From contig NW_025062475.1 of NCBI RefSeq assembly GCF_000002995.4, positions 5,646,187 through 5,710,186 on the forward strand: a DNA stretch of 64,000 nt. Reading direction: 5' to 3'. Source of the DNA: Brugia malayi. Its lineage: Eukaryota > Nematoda > Chromadorea > Rhabditida > Onchocercidae. The notes beneath the pieces are model-generated. The model saw only the letters and a program-made list of their open reading frames with translations. It had not been told where the DNA came from and did no database searches. Every line of letters begins with the position of its first letter. Position 1 is the first letter of the stretch. Positions 28,257 to 39,938 of the stretch are shown piece after piece. Both the position numbers and the translations under genes were made by a program.

Positions 28257-29679
28257 TACTGAATGCAATCATGTTAATGTTTGATTTGGTTCGTCGTCAA
28301 AACCCATGTGAAAATGAGTTAAAAATTTAGGACAAATGAGAAATATTTTATAGAAGGCAGAAAAGAATGTTACAAATAAGTAGCACTTCATGATTGAAAT
28401 AATTAAAAAATGGTTAAAAGTATTTGAATTGTAATAGAAAAAAAAATCATACCCCACTAGGCTATCTCTTCCCCTCATCTACTGACTAGGCAATATTCAT
28501 CCCTCACATTGAAAGACTACTCATTTCTTTTTAAATAGCCCAGCATCTAGTGCTAGGCTGGATGAATTGTGCACAAACATTACATATCCCAGAGAAATTT
28601 AATTATCTTAGAAATCTCATATTTAGGCTAGTTTTAGGATTATATATATTATCATTACTCTTTCAGAACATTATTTACGATGGAGACAAATAGTCTGACT
28701 TCGTCAAGTATAAAAAATTTTAATGATTTTATGATTTAACCAGTAACATAATTTTATCCATAAATTAGTTCTCCCATAATAATTATAAAGCGCCCTTATG
28801 TTATGTTGAAGTATTTTTTTTTCGAACACTTTTTATTAAGTAAATTCGTAACTCAACAAGAACATTTATGAATAAATAAATTTAAATATAGAAAATAATT
28901 GAAATGGCTGAATTTGAAAGTGTTCATTATTAGAAGAATGAAATAATAAATTTGAAGATCAACATTAAATATCACTTAAAAAGAAAAGAAAAATTAAGGT
29001 AAAAGCTGATTAATTTAGCACACACAGAAATACACACTCGATTAGTCAGTTTTTGATGTAAAAAATACCCTTCCCTGCATATTTATAGGTGACAATAAAT
29101 GAAGCAAAGGCATTAAAAAGTGAAGTGGTAGTCAATGAAAAGTTGGTGTAATAGTAAATGAGAAGTCGGACTAATAGTCAATGAGAAGTTGAAGTAATAA
29201 TAGGTGAAAATTAGAGTGACAGTATCAAAAATTCCTTTTATCGGTCTATCAAAATTTAACATTGATGCCTTCATTTCATTACACCATTGAGTTAATTTAA
29301 ATTAGTGATTCAAAAAAAAAAAAAAAGAAAAAAATGAAAATCGCTAAATTAAGGTTACTGTATTTTTGTAGTAATAAATGTTCAAGATAATCTGGTCTGG
29401 AGCGATCATTAACTTGTCACTAGCATAAAATGATCACCAAATTATCACCAGCATAGAATTACAGATAACTTATCACTAGATAATCTATCATCTATTAGAT
29501 TAATCGATATCTAAAATGGAATTAACGAGATCAATATAATGTACAATAGATTTTTTAATTGTCGAAATTATTGTAAGCATATATAATGATAAAAATCATA
29601 AATGCGAAACTATATAAATTTCAAATTATTGAGACAAGAAAGTATACTTATATTTACTAATTACTCGATTTTTTACGGA
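28257..29679 (+). repeat. Segment A1, first copy of a 1.4 kb direct repeat
   Basis: Nearly identical to 41531-42951 in the same orientation. I noticed three single-base differences (for example AGTCGG versus AGTCAG, CCATTGAG versus CCATTAAG) plus a length change in an A run. No coding sequence is recognised. It contains a degenerate 23-base minisatellite (29131-29199). It lies about 400 bases upstream of the CRIB gene start and may include its regulatory region (inference). Confidence 0.95.
29131..29199 (+). repeat. 23-base minisatellite, three units
   Basis: Three consecutive 23-base units of the form GTCAATGAGAAGTTGAAGTA plus ATA with a few substitutions, followed by a more diverged unit. 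It is duplicated with the rest of segment A1 in the second copy. Confidence 0.7.
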
Positions 29680-30077
29680 ATCTATTTGTTTTTGAAACTG
29701 AAAAAAGGCATAATAAGTAAATAAAGATAAAATTTGTTTTAATTCTTAATAGCATACAAATAGATCTAACAAGCATCACCGATTAATTAATGAAAACTAA
29801 TTAAATTGTAATCAATTTTCAGTGTGTCAGTGTAGTAATTCTCGATTATTTACGCCATGGGAAAAGTTGTCCTTTGCCTGTTGATGATTATAAGTTAAGT
29901 TTATCATTTATGAAGCTCAATTTTACAAACTTCCTGAATTGATTGAAGCAGTTGAGAGTGTCCGATGTTGCATGAAACGTAATTTTATTCCATCAAAATC
30001 GTTGGTTTCATTCAGCAATTCGTGAGGCAAACAGTATTCCATGAAAAAGTTTAAAAAATGCTTCGTTAGCAAAAGAA
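29680..30077. other. 5' flank of the CRIB-motif gene
   Basis: Contains a short hydrophobic frame beginning MGKVVLCLL near 29856 and an open stretch around 29913-30020 (YKLPELIEAVESVRC), both ending in stops. They could be decayed or alternative 5' exons. I could not join either to the CRIB exons in phase. Confidence 0.3.
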
Positions 30078-32638
30078 ATGACAACAAAATCACTTTTATC
30101 TATTCGTAAGTTTTTTTATTAAATTAATTTAATTTTTAAATTTCAGAATCTTATATTTGTCTGACATTTTAATTTAATTTTCAATTGTATATTTCTTGAC
30201 TTCTAAATTTCAATTCTTACATGTTAGAAAGAAAGTTTAAATGATTTCATTCTATTGAATGTGTAATTTGTCATATGGATTGAATGCTTAATTACCATTG
30301 TTATTAATGAACAGAAAAAATTAGTGAGTGATAATTATTTATTACAAATTACTGTTTAATTACTAATTGTCAGTTAATTGATAATTACTGATTAATTAAT
30401 GTTTATCAGTTACTAACTATACTATATAATTGTGATTATGAATTTGACGAAAGAAATATTACAACGCAATAATATGAAAATTATCTTTTTTTTAATTTTA
30501 ATGCAGCAATGGCACCACCACTTCCACAAAAATTCGCTGATAATGAAACATTGTTGAAACAATGTGTGAGCAAGCTATCAAAAAAGCATAATAAAGATAA
30601 AATTGAAATTGGTCCACCAAATGAATTCAAGTATTTTAAATTTTGATAAGAAGAAAAAATTAAATAAAGAAATAAGAAAAAGCAAATCGCCGAAATTTAT
30701 ACTTTTAATTGAAAATGTGATTATCATTTTTTGAAAGAAATATTAATGTAAGTTTAATTGAAAACATTACACATAGTTAATGTCGTGAAAGGTTTGTCTT
30801 CAGATACTCGAATATCTGAATAACAGCAGTAAGATTAATAAACCTTTATTTTTACGAAAACGTATTATTAATAATCTGAACAATAAAAAGAGAATTTATA
30901 AAAAAAAAAAACCGAGGAAATTGAGAATGGTTCTGAGGGTAACAGTTGACAATAATGACAATAATGAATGTTTTGTTTATTAGAATTGAATTTATATGAA
31001 TGAGAATTGGGTGTGTCTGAAATAAAAATTACATGTGTGAAGAATAGGGTAAATGTTCATGCAGAATTGAAAATTTACAATATGAGATTACATGTGTAAT
31101 AAATCTTACGGAACTAGATTTAAGGAGAGATAATTTATAATACTGTAAGATTGTTTTATACATGCCTGAAGAATCGGAAATGTCTACAAAAATTAAGAAT
31201 TTACAATGTGAGAATTGAACGTATCTAAGATGAAAATGACACGTGTGAAGAATCTTAAGAAAATAGATTTAAGGAGAGATAAAATTCATGATACCATAGG
31301 ATTGTTTACAATTCAAAAATGATTAATTAGTTTTATTAGTCTTTAGTTATATTAATCTTATTATTTTGGTTAGAGTTTATGATTCGCGACAGTTAATGCA
31401 AAATATATTTAATAATTTTGATGAAATAATATTCTGAGGTATTTTAAATTAAATCTTTTAAATATTACTTACTGTTTTTGACAATTTTGATAAGATTTAA
31501 AGATGGCTGAGCAGGCTAATATCCTAGTATTTGCAAGTTATAAAATAATTTAGCAATATTCAATTTTGAATTGTTAGATTATAGCTTAGTGTGCATATAT
31601 ATATATTGCTAAAATAATTTCAAAGAAAAGTTTAAAAGTCCCATAAATTTTACAAAATACATATTAAAAAAATAATAAACGAAATTCATTGTTTTACAGA
31701 ACATTCAATGTTGCATAATTATTGTTTCTGCGTTGTAATAATTTGAAAAATGAATAATGAAATGAATTATTGAAAATTATTTTAAATCTGAAGGCATATC
31801 GTACATATTGAACAAACGGACGATGGTCAGAAAATTGTCATTGATCATAGTAGCAATGATCAAAAGACGATAAAAACTATTTGTGATGAAATTTCAGCAT
31901 TACGGGTATTTGAATTTTGAATTTAAAAAAAATTTAAATTCAAGCTAATATCTAATAGTATATTAAGTTTCATTTTGATGGACGTATCAAAGTTTTGTGC
32001 AAGTATTTAAGCAAATCACACTGGTTGTTATGTAAATACGATTTAGAGTGAATATTAAATCCAAGTATATAAACACTAGATTTTGAATTCGAAATTTAAT
32101 TGCATTACAATCTTATAATAATTAAGCAAATAATTGAATTGTTAATAATCAACGAATTCTATCAATGGAATAAATTGCACAAAGTTTTTTTATAATTTCA
32201 ATCTAACATTGATTCAAATTCTTCAATTTTAATATTTTACTATCAAACTTTCACATTCCTTTCAGTAACGTTTTGTGCTAAATACAAGTAACTTTTGCTA
32301 TTTTGATACTGTTTTATCATATCACTATAATATCAAATCTGCTTACATATCGGTTAATTAACTATCATCTATCATTTCAGATAGTTTACAGTTTGATAGA
32401 TGCAGACGAAAATGCAAATTATAGTGAATCGGTTGAAATCTTTTTTACTGAATCAACCATTCGAGCATATCACAGTGATATGCCCTTATCATCTCAGATG
32501 TTATCAACCAGTCTGCGAATCGGTTTCTATAATAACTGTTATTATGAAACAGCACGAAGTGATAAGACGAAAAGGTTTCGCATCAAAGGAATTAAAATTA
32601 GTCTAATTGCCACTGATATACAATCAGTAATTAATTAG
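30078..32638 (+). CDS. Small CRIB-motif protein (putative Cdc42/Rac effector), 4 exons
   Basis: Exons 30078-30105, 30507-30630, 31794-31905 and 32381-32638 join in consistent phase to about 174 residues. Residues 11-16 are MAPPLP. A basic stretch (SKLSKKHNKDK) precedes IGPPNEFKHIVHI, which fits the CRIB consensus (I-S-x-P-x(2,4)-F-x-H-x(2)-H-V) and is itself split by an intron. CRIB motifs bind GTP-loaded Cdc42 or Rac. No kinase, WH1 or acidic WASP tail follows; the C-terminal half (VYSLIDADENANYSESVEIF...) is not recognised. The 31793 acceptor (CTGAAG) is weak, so that junction is less certain. An alternative 3' end would splice to 33035, where an acceptor precedes codons for RYAVSRKRFEQISHAVKPIK. 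The 3' exon lies inside segment A2 and so is duplicated at 40919-41176. Could be a nematode-restricted Cdc42 effector. Confidence 0.6.
31068..31310 (+). repeat. Diverged tandem duplication inside a CRIB gene intron
   Basis: Two adjoining units of roughly 120 bases share blocks such as GAATTTACAAT(A/G)TGAGA, CATGTGT/CACGTGT and AGATTTAAGGAGAGATAA. Old tandem duplication; no coding content. Confidence 0.6.
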
Positions 32639-33616
32639 TATAAATGTTGAACTTTGTATTGTGACGTAAATTTGACGTTTTTGTTATTGAATTGCTAAAA
32701 CAACAAGCTATTGCTCTGTTAATTTGCTAATACAAACAGATTCTGATATCAATTTACACATTAATTTAGTAGTTTTAAATTTTATTTTCTTTATATTAGT
32801 CATTTTCTTCGTTTCGATCATTCCTTTAATTTAATCACTTAATTTTTTTTGTTATTGAATTGCTAAAACAACAAGCTACTGCTCTGTTAATTTTGATTAC
32901 TTAAATGAATTCCTTAGAAAATGGAAATTGAAGAAGTATCATTTATGCAAACTTTGATAAATATTATTCTTAATGTATTTACTGTTAATACATTATATAT
33001 CAATATAACAATTTCTTATTTACATTTTTAGCAATAAAAACACGATATGCTGTTAGCCGGAAACGGTTTGAACAAATTTCTCATGCGGTTAAGCCGATTA
33101 AATATTGCGTGTAAAACAACAGAGCAAATTGAGAAAAAAGTTTTATCGCGAAATTTTCTCGAAAGTAATGTTTTAAAATTGACAATGTATTGGCCAAAAA
33201 TGAATAAAATATTGAATGCTAAAATATGCTAAGATATCTAAAAAGTATACAGAAAAGAAAAAAATAAAATATAAATTAAATGATAACGTTTAGGAAATTT
33301 TAATACGATACATTTGAATTGCCCGAACAAAAATTTTTTTGCACAAATATTCAAAAAAAATATCTAAAATTCTTTTCAGTTTTTTTAAAAATAAAAAAAA
33401 AAAAATAGCATTTTGAAAAAAATTAGCACGAAAAACCGATTTAAATTGATTTCGAAAAAAGTAGAATATATTAGCAAAGTTTATCAATTATTTTTTTCAA
33501 ATTTTTGAAGACGGTAAAAATTTTTCCAAATTTTTTTTTTTAAATTTTTGAAAACGGCAAAAATTTTTTGATTTTGGGCAAAAAAATGTAAAAGTAAAGG
33601 GAATCCAAGTTTACAT
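32043..33616 (+). repeat. Segment A2, left arm of a 1.6 kb inverted repeat
   Basis: Matches the reverse complement of 39925-41518 almost exactly; a coordinate sum of 73557 relates the two arms over most of their length. Small length changes occur in A/T runs and at a GAAT repeat at the left end. It carries the last exon(s) of the CRIB gene, so the distal arm holds an orphan copy of them. It also contains a 47-base direct repeat (about 32681 and 32849) around the block GAATTGCTAAAACAACAAGC. Confidence 0.95.
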
Positions 33617-33800
33617 TTTTTTTTGTTTCACAAAAATATTCAAAAAAAAATCTGAAAATATTTTTAGTTTTTAAAAATAAGAAATTAGCACGAAAAAGTT
33701 GAAAATATTAGCAAAGTTTATTGATTAATTTCTGAGATATCTCAATTTCTTCAAATTTTTGAAAACGGTAAAAATTTTTTTTCATGAAAATTTAAAGAGA
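33330..33800. repeat. Tandem AT-rich repeat at the nuclear receptor 3' end
   Basis: Two diverged units (about 33340-33520 and 33625-33795) share ACAAA(A)TATTCAAAAAAAA, AAATTAGCACGAAAAA, TATTAGCAAAGTTTAT and TCAAATTTTTGAA(G/A)ACGGTAAAAA. The first lies in segment A2; the second runs into the stop codon region of the nuclear receptor gene. Confidence 0.75.
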
Positions 33801-36800
33801 AGAATGTTTGCTATTGCATTAATATTATTTTGATCTCGAAAAAACCGTCGCATATTGGTAACGGTGACAAGTAGTTGTGATATGCGAACAAGAAGATTTG
33901 GCCAGTAACGCAGATCGATTGAATCGTCGTCGTTCATTTCACTAATGCTTTGCAAACATTTCCATGTGTATTTTGTCAATTTTTTCCTCCTAAAATTACT
34001 TATTTTAATTATTTATAATTTAAAATTGAAAATTTAGTTCGTCAAATCTCAAATGTTCTAACAAATTTTTCACTGTATTCTTTTATAAAAGTATCAAAAA
34101 AGAAAAACTAAAAGAAAAGTATTGCTTCCACTAATTAGTAAGAGAGAAGAAGAAATGAATTTATATTCATAATTTAATTACAATTCGTATCATTTTACTC
34201 CAACACACAAAGATTGATTAAAAACAAAATTTTAATAATTTATAACAATTGAAGTGTTAATTTTATTTGCTGATAGTTTTAACATGATAATGATAGTGAT
34301 GGGATGATAACAGTGACTATGATTGTTATCATGATAAAAAAGTAGTTAAATTAACTTACGCATTCTTTTACATTTTTCGGATTTTAAATAAGCAAGCTGA
34401 CAATAAGGCTAATGGTCGATTATCCAATTGCATGCAATGAAAACTTGCAGCCAAATTTATTAAATTTTCAAAAAATTTCGTCGTATAATCCAATTCGGAA
34501 TAATCGCCTTTAGCTGCTATATAAGTTGTATTGTTGGCTAACATTAGGCAATGTTCTGTAGGAATGAATTCATAGATAATATGCAAAACTTTTACTACCA
34601 GCCAACTTTTTTCAATTATTTCCTCTTGTGCCGAATGATTCAACTAAAAATGCAAATCTATAAGCAATCATTGCTAATTAGCAGATTGATTCTTGAATTA
34701 ATCAATTTACTGCTTAATACTAAATTTAGAGGAAAAAGAAAGAGTTAAGATTTTTTATATATTAAAATAAGTTAATAATTCAATTAACAAACACTATCGT
34801 AGATTTCGATTGTCTCAACAAATTGTCGTATTTGTTGAGTAACTAATTCGGTCAATTCTAACAATCGTTCCGATCCTACGTCCGATTTGAATTCATGCTA
34901 AAAAAAAATATCAGTCAAATTGTAAAAAATCTGATGCATCATATCGGACTTTCTTTCTAAATCGAAAGAGTTACAATAATTGTTAAATTTTAGATAAGAT
35001 GATAAGAAAAGATGATAAACTGGAAATTTTGATAACAAGTAACATTAGTAATTACTTGCTTTATTAAAAAAATAATTGATTCTAATGACAAGTATACACT
35101 GTTATATTATGCTAATTGAAGCAATTAAAATAGTAATTAAATGATATAAAGATTAAATCAAAAAGAAATACAACCATTTTTCCAGTATTTCAAAACCAAT
35201 AAAATTAGTAAATCGTATAAATTCGTTAAAAAAGCGAACAAATGTATTTCACTATTAATTATATATAAAGGTTAACATAAAACTGCCACGTAAGAAATAT
35301 CTAATTCTGATATTTTAGATATGTTATAAAATTTAAAAGAAATTAAATTTTTAAAACTTCACTACAAATAAATTTTTCTTTTTATTTTTAATTAAAAATA
35401 TTTTAATTCAACTTCAAGGACTAACTCTTTCAATATTCATTGAAGGATCAAATTTTAAAGCAACAACCATTTGAAATTACTAAGATAAAATTGAACTTTA
35501 ACCTTTACCTCATATGAGCTATCTAGAATTTTGTAGTGATTTGCAGTCACTTGATTAATTCGTGTTTGAAACTCGTCCTGTTTATCAGCTAATGAATTAG
35601 TTTCTAACACTGCTCCTAGTTGTTCTATTTTCCGTCGTTCACGGTTATCACTTATCATTTTCTGTTTCATTTAATACTACTGAAAAAAAAAAAAGAGTTC
35701 TGTTCGTCGAAAATTTCAATAATTTGACATACTAAATAATAAGAATGAAAAATTCTTTCAATTATAAAATACCTAAAAGATTCAAGTAAATAATATATCG
35801 AAATATTTTTAGATTTTGAAATCTAAAATCAGTCAAAAGAAATATTGTGAAAGCGATAAAATTAGTTTTAAAATGAATGATGCAAAAAATAGCAATGATA
35901 TCATTTCAGCATAATTTAAACGAATTTAATTTAGTTTATTTAATTTAAAATCAATTCAATGCAATTCAAAAGTTTGAAAAAAAGTTTTCATTTTTTTAAA
36001 TTTCACTTAATTCAATCAATACGGACAAGATTTCATCATTCCATTGTCCATGCATTTTTGAAATCGACAAAATTGATAAATATTTCTTGAAGACTTGCTG
36101 ATTTCACATTGTTCAATGCCATTACATTTGTATACAATATTTTGCTGCAAAAATGTGACATTATTACGTCTTATTACGCTTAAATACACGTAAATTAGTT
36201 GATGCGTCAAAATTTCACTCTTAAAAATTATCTGAAATTTAGAAAAAAATTTGTAACACAAATGTAAAAGTAACAGGTTAGTATTTATTCTTGAATTTTT
36301 TTTTTTTTATTATTTTTGACTTTCTTTTTAATTTCGTTTTCTTCTATATTTTTAAATGAGAGATAATTTAATAATTTATTTGATGAGACGTAAAATATTT
36401 CACTATCAGTTATTCAGGATTATTGCACTAGAAATATTGCAATAACTAAGGAAAAACTTGGAGATAATGCTAAACTTTTGATGAAATAATCATAAAATAA
36501 TCATTAATTAATTAATGATACTAAAAAATTATAATTGTGCAACAAATTATTTACCGAACAATATATTCAAAATGAAATATGTTCAACTATTTATCATTTA
36601 TTTTCTCAAATTATTTGTTCAGTGCTGCATAATTGATATAATTTTTGAACAATTCAGTACCTATACATTTAGAAAAATTCTTGCAAAAAACATTTTATTA
36701 CTTACCTGAAGAGTTCGTCGGAAGAAACCTTTGCAACCTTCGCATGTTATCGTCCTTAAATAGGATTAATTCAGTTTTGTTTTTATTAGTATTTTTTAGC

Positions 36801-37497
36801 TTATTAAAATTTCTAAAATTTTCTTATTTTTTTCGTGCTATTTTTAAAATTAAAATAGCATGCAAAAACTTTTGAATAATTTTATAATTTATTTATCTAA
36901 ATGATTAATCAGTGATAAAAATGATACCTGTAGTGCAAACCGATAGCATCATCATCACACACGACATAAGGTTGACCTGGTTTCATATAACGTGGCAGAT
37001 ATGGTATCACTAATATTAATATCACATTTTATTTATCATTTACTGCTTTCAACTTTGTATTAAAGTATTTTAATACACTTCAATTTAAAGTTGCTACTTT
37101 GATTACTTTTGATAGCATAAATAGTATTTGAAGTTATTTTCTCAGAAGCATATAGTGCTATAAAATTTAGTGAATCAACAAATTATTTAATTTTAAATTT
37201 TTGAATTTTTATACCTTTCACTACTTCCTTCTGATTTTGTTATCGAATAGTTTTTCTATCAAATCAAATAAAAGCAAAAATTTTGTTGGTCCATCTTTCA
37301 ATTCTCAATTAATTAAATGAAAATCAATTGATTTTCAGAATTTTTTTTAAATATTATAAATTTAGATAAAACAATAAACTAAGGAAAAAAAATATTTAAA
37401 AAACAAAATGAAATGATAAACAAATTTACCACACATTTTTGCTTTATTAACTTTCAAAAAGCGATAGTATACGGTATCACTTTTTGGAATATAAATG
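33782..37497 (-). pseudogene. Thyroid hormone receptor-like nuclear receptor with frame break and lost zinc ligands
   Basis: Exons from the 5' side: 37430-37497, 36928-37009, 36706-36754, 36027-36144, 35509-35679, 34793-34897, 34372-34643, 33782-33989. The DNA-binding domain is closest to thyroid hormone receptors: VIPYLPRYM, then [20 protein letters not shown] (P-box EGCKG), then CNGIEQCEISKSSRN and CRFQKCMDNGM. In each zinc finger one ligand Cys is Tyr (YVVC for CVVC; RNIYQFC for RNQCQEC). The hinge keeps KQKMISDNRERR, but LVLNE, which matches the family just before it, is in a different frame and no GT-AG choice repairs this. The ligand-binding domain is readable to the end (LAASFHCMQLDNRPLALLSA; YWPNLLVRISQL). 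It ends ILLFKFS with no recognisable AF-2 core. All other junctions are in phase. The first coding exon is not found. Either a recently dead receptor or an error at the hinge; the Cys losses are independent of that. Confidence 0.7.
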
Positions 37498-39924
37498 CTG
37501 AAAAGATTTATAGAAAGCTTAGCGCAACCAATGATTTTCCCTTTCTAATGACCTGAACCCATGTGCAAATGACGCAATCCTTTGACCTTAACCTTTATCC
37601 AACTACTAATTCATCTTCTTAGTACGTTTGATTTTATATGTAAGAAGAAATATGCTAAAAGGAAATAATTTTTTAAAAAATGATAAAATTATTAGCTATC
37701 ATTAAAATTATTTTACCAATGGAATAATCATTTTTGATTACTCATAAAAAAGACACACACACAAAGAAAAAAAAAAAAAAAGAAAAAACAAATGTAAATA
37801 ATTCACTTATTCCTTTCTTTTTCATTTCTAAATGAAAATGCAACTATGATAACAATATGCAATTAATAAAATTTTGCAACAATTAAACATTATAAAATAT
37901 TTCTTATTGGAAAACAGCAAATGTGCAATTTTAACCTCAAAATTTAGCAATATCAAATTTCTTAAACCATTCCTTAAATTTAAATCAAAGCTTATTTACT
38001 CTATTTTAAATAGAAAGACGCATGCGAATTTCATATATATCTGTGAGATGAAGCATTCAGGTAATGGAACTAAAATATTTGAATAAATTAACTCAAAGTT
38101 AAATAAACCAAGGTCGAATATTTGATTGCTACTGTTATGAAATTTTGAATCTGATAAGACAATGAAAACAAGCATTGTTTATTATTGTAAAGCAATGAAA
38201 ATGAATGAGCACTACAAGCAAGCATTTCTCATTTTTATAAAACATTGAGTTATTGCAGAACGTCAAAACCTAACATTCATAGTAGTTTTAATTTTAAATT
38301 ATTGTAAAATAATAAAAAACAAAACAAATCTGTGAAATTATTCCTTAACGATATCGCTTGGAAAATAAAACTCAAAATAGGACAGTTCGTAAATTTAGCA
38401 TTTTCGTTTCCCAATTAAATCGCTTATCATTACTGAATACGCAAATTAAGAAAAAGTCAACTATGCAATTCGAAAAGAAAGTCAAATTGTCAGAAAACGT
38501 GAAATTATTTCGGGTATTTCAAAATAGAAGTCCAAATTTCTAATTTAAATTTGTTATTATTAATGTAACAACTGATTCAACAATGTAACTTATTGCAAAT
38601 TTTTAAAGCTTTCAACTATTTTCACTCCTGACATACAAAAATTGAAATTGGCGATAAAAAAGATAAGTGAAATAAGTATAAATAAAATATTTACCTGAAA
38701 TGTGCTGAGAGTAAAATACAATCTATAAGTTTTGCAAATGTTTAAAAATGTCCAATGATTCCGGAATTAGATTTTACCGTATATTAAGTTTATTTGATTA
38801 TGGTTGATTAAAACTAAAGGCAAAAAATGGCAAATAAAAAACTGATGTTATCACTGCCGTTATTAATGTTTTAAAGTAATTAATAACAAATTGAGAAAAA
38901 AAAAATCGAAAATTATTTACAATAAATGATGAAAATAACATATACCAACAACTTTGCCATATCAAATCAGTTTTATTATAATTATATTTCCTAAAGTTTT
39001 ACTCCTAAGTACTACATTATTTGGAAGTTGGTCGAGAAAGGTCAGCGCATAATTCTTTCACTGATAAGTGTAGTATTTGAAAGCTTTTTCTTAAAAATTA
39101 AAAAAATAATGACCGAACTTATTATAATAGTTGGAGATGAAAAAAATGGCGCCTTTTATACTTTGACAATGGAATCTTTTTGCTCTGTTCTTTAAATTTC
39201 TCGAATTAAATGGAAAAAGGAAGAGCAAAGTGAACACAACGAAAAAAAAAAAGCAAGCGCCTTTTGACCAGCGATAACAATTCATTATTGTTTGTGTTTT
39301 GACAGGAATATGGTTTAACTATTCGATAGTGTTTTCTTATCTTTGAAATCTTGCGATCTCAATTATGGAAGTAAACCTATCGCTTTTTTTCTGAATTGAA
39401 CTACTAAATTTTAGTATTAGGGAAATTTCTGTTACATCTTGATCGTTAATAACGTTGACTTTCTAGGAATCGCAAATGAGAATAATAACTTAACAATGAG
39501 CAATTGCACATTTATTAACTTCTGAAGTAAATAAATGTATGTTTGTAGTGATATTTTAGTTTACAAAGAATATCGGTATGTCAAGTTTTTCCAATTTCAA
39601 ATGAAAATTTTTAGATATTCTATTGGCATTAAGTTATTTCTTTTTAATTAATTAAGTATTGTTTTTATATCATTAATTATTGTGGTTCATTTGATTTATG
39701 AATTGGCATTAAAATCAACTGGACTTTCTCGACATTGTGATCAATGTCACTTTAATTACTTAAAAAGATTGTGTTCATATTTGGATCATTACTTATCACC
39801 ACTAAGTTGCATATCATTCACGGCGTTAATGTTCAGCTAACGTTTACCTTAGGGAAGACTTAATATAACTAAAATAATAGGAATTGTAGAATAATAGGAA
39901 ATGTAAAGTTGGAAAATAATAGGA
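37498..39924. other. 5' flank of the nuclear receptor gene
   Basis: AT-rich; should contain the missing 5' exon and promoter of the nuclear receptor. TGACCT-type half-sites occur near 37550 and 37584. A 24-base tandem repeat (unit containing ATAATAGGAAATGTAAAGTT) lies at about 39877-39938, exactly at the edge of the inverted repeat. No further gene recognised. Confidence 0.45.
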
Positions 39925-39938
39925 AATGTAAAGTTGGA
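39877..39938 (+). repeat. 24-base tandem repeat at the inverted-repeat boundary
   Basis: Two full units of about 24 bases containing ATAATAGGAAATGTAAAGTT, preceded by a partial unit. The right end of the run overlaps the start of the inverted copy of A2. Confidence 0.7.

Noticed and set aside
28537..28559. Short imperfect palindrome (AGCCCAGCA...TGCTAGGCT) inside segment A1
   Set aside because: Could be a transposon end or hairpin, but no partner end, target duplication or transposase was found.
32400..32606. Alternative 68-codon frame in the CRIB gene last exon
   Set aside because: The other frame of the exon joins the CRIB exon in phase; this one does not.
33290..33487. Poly-Phe/Lys frames in segment A2 and its copy
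   Set aside because: These are translations of A/T homopolymers in the repeat, not a protein.
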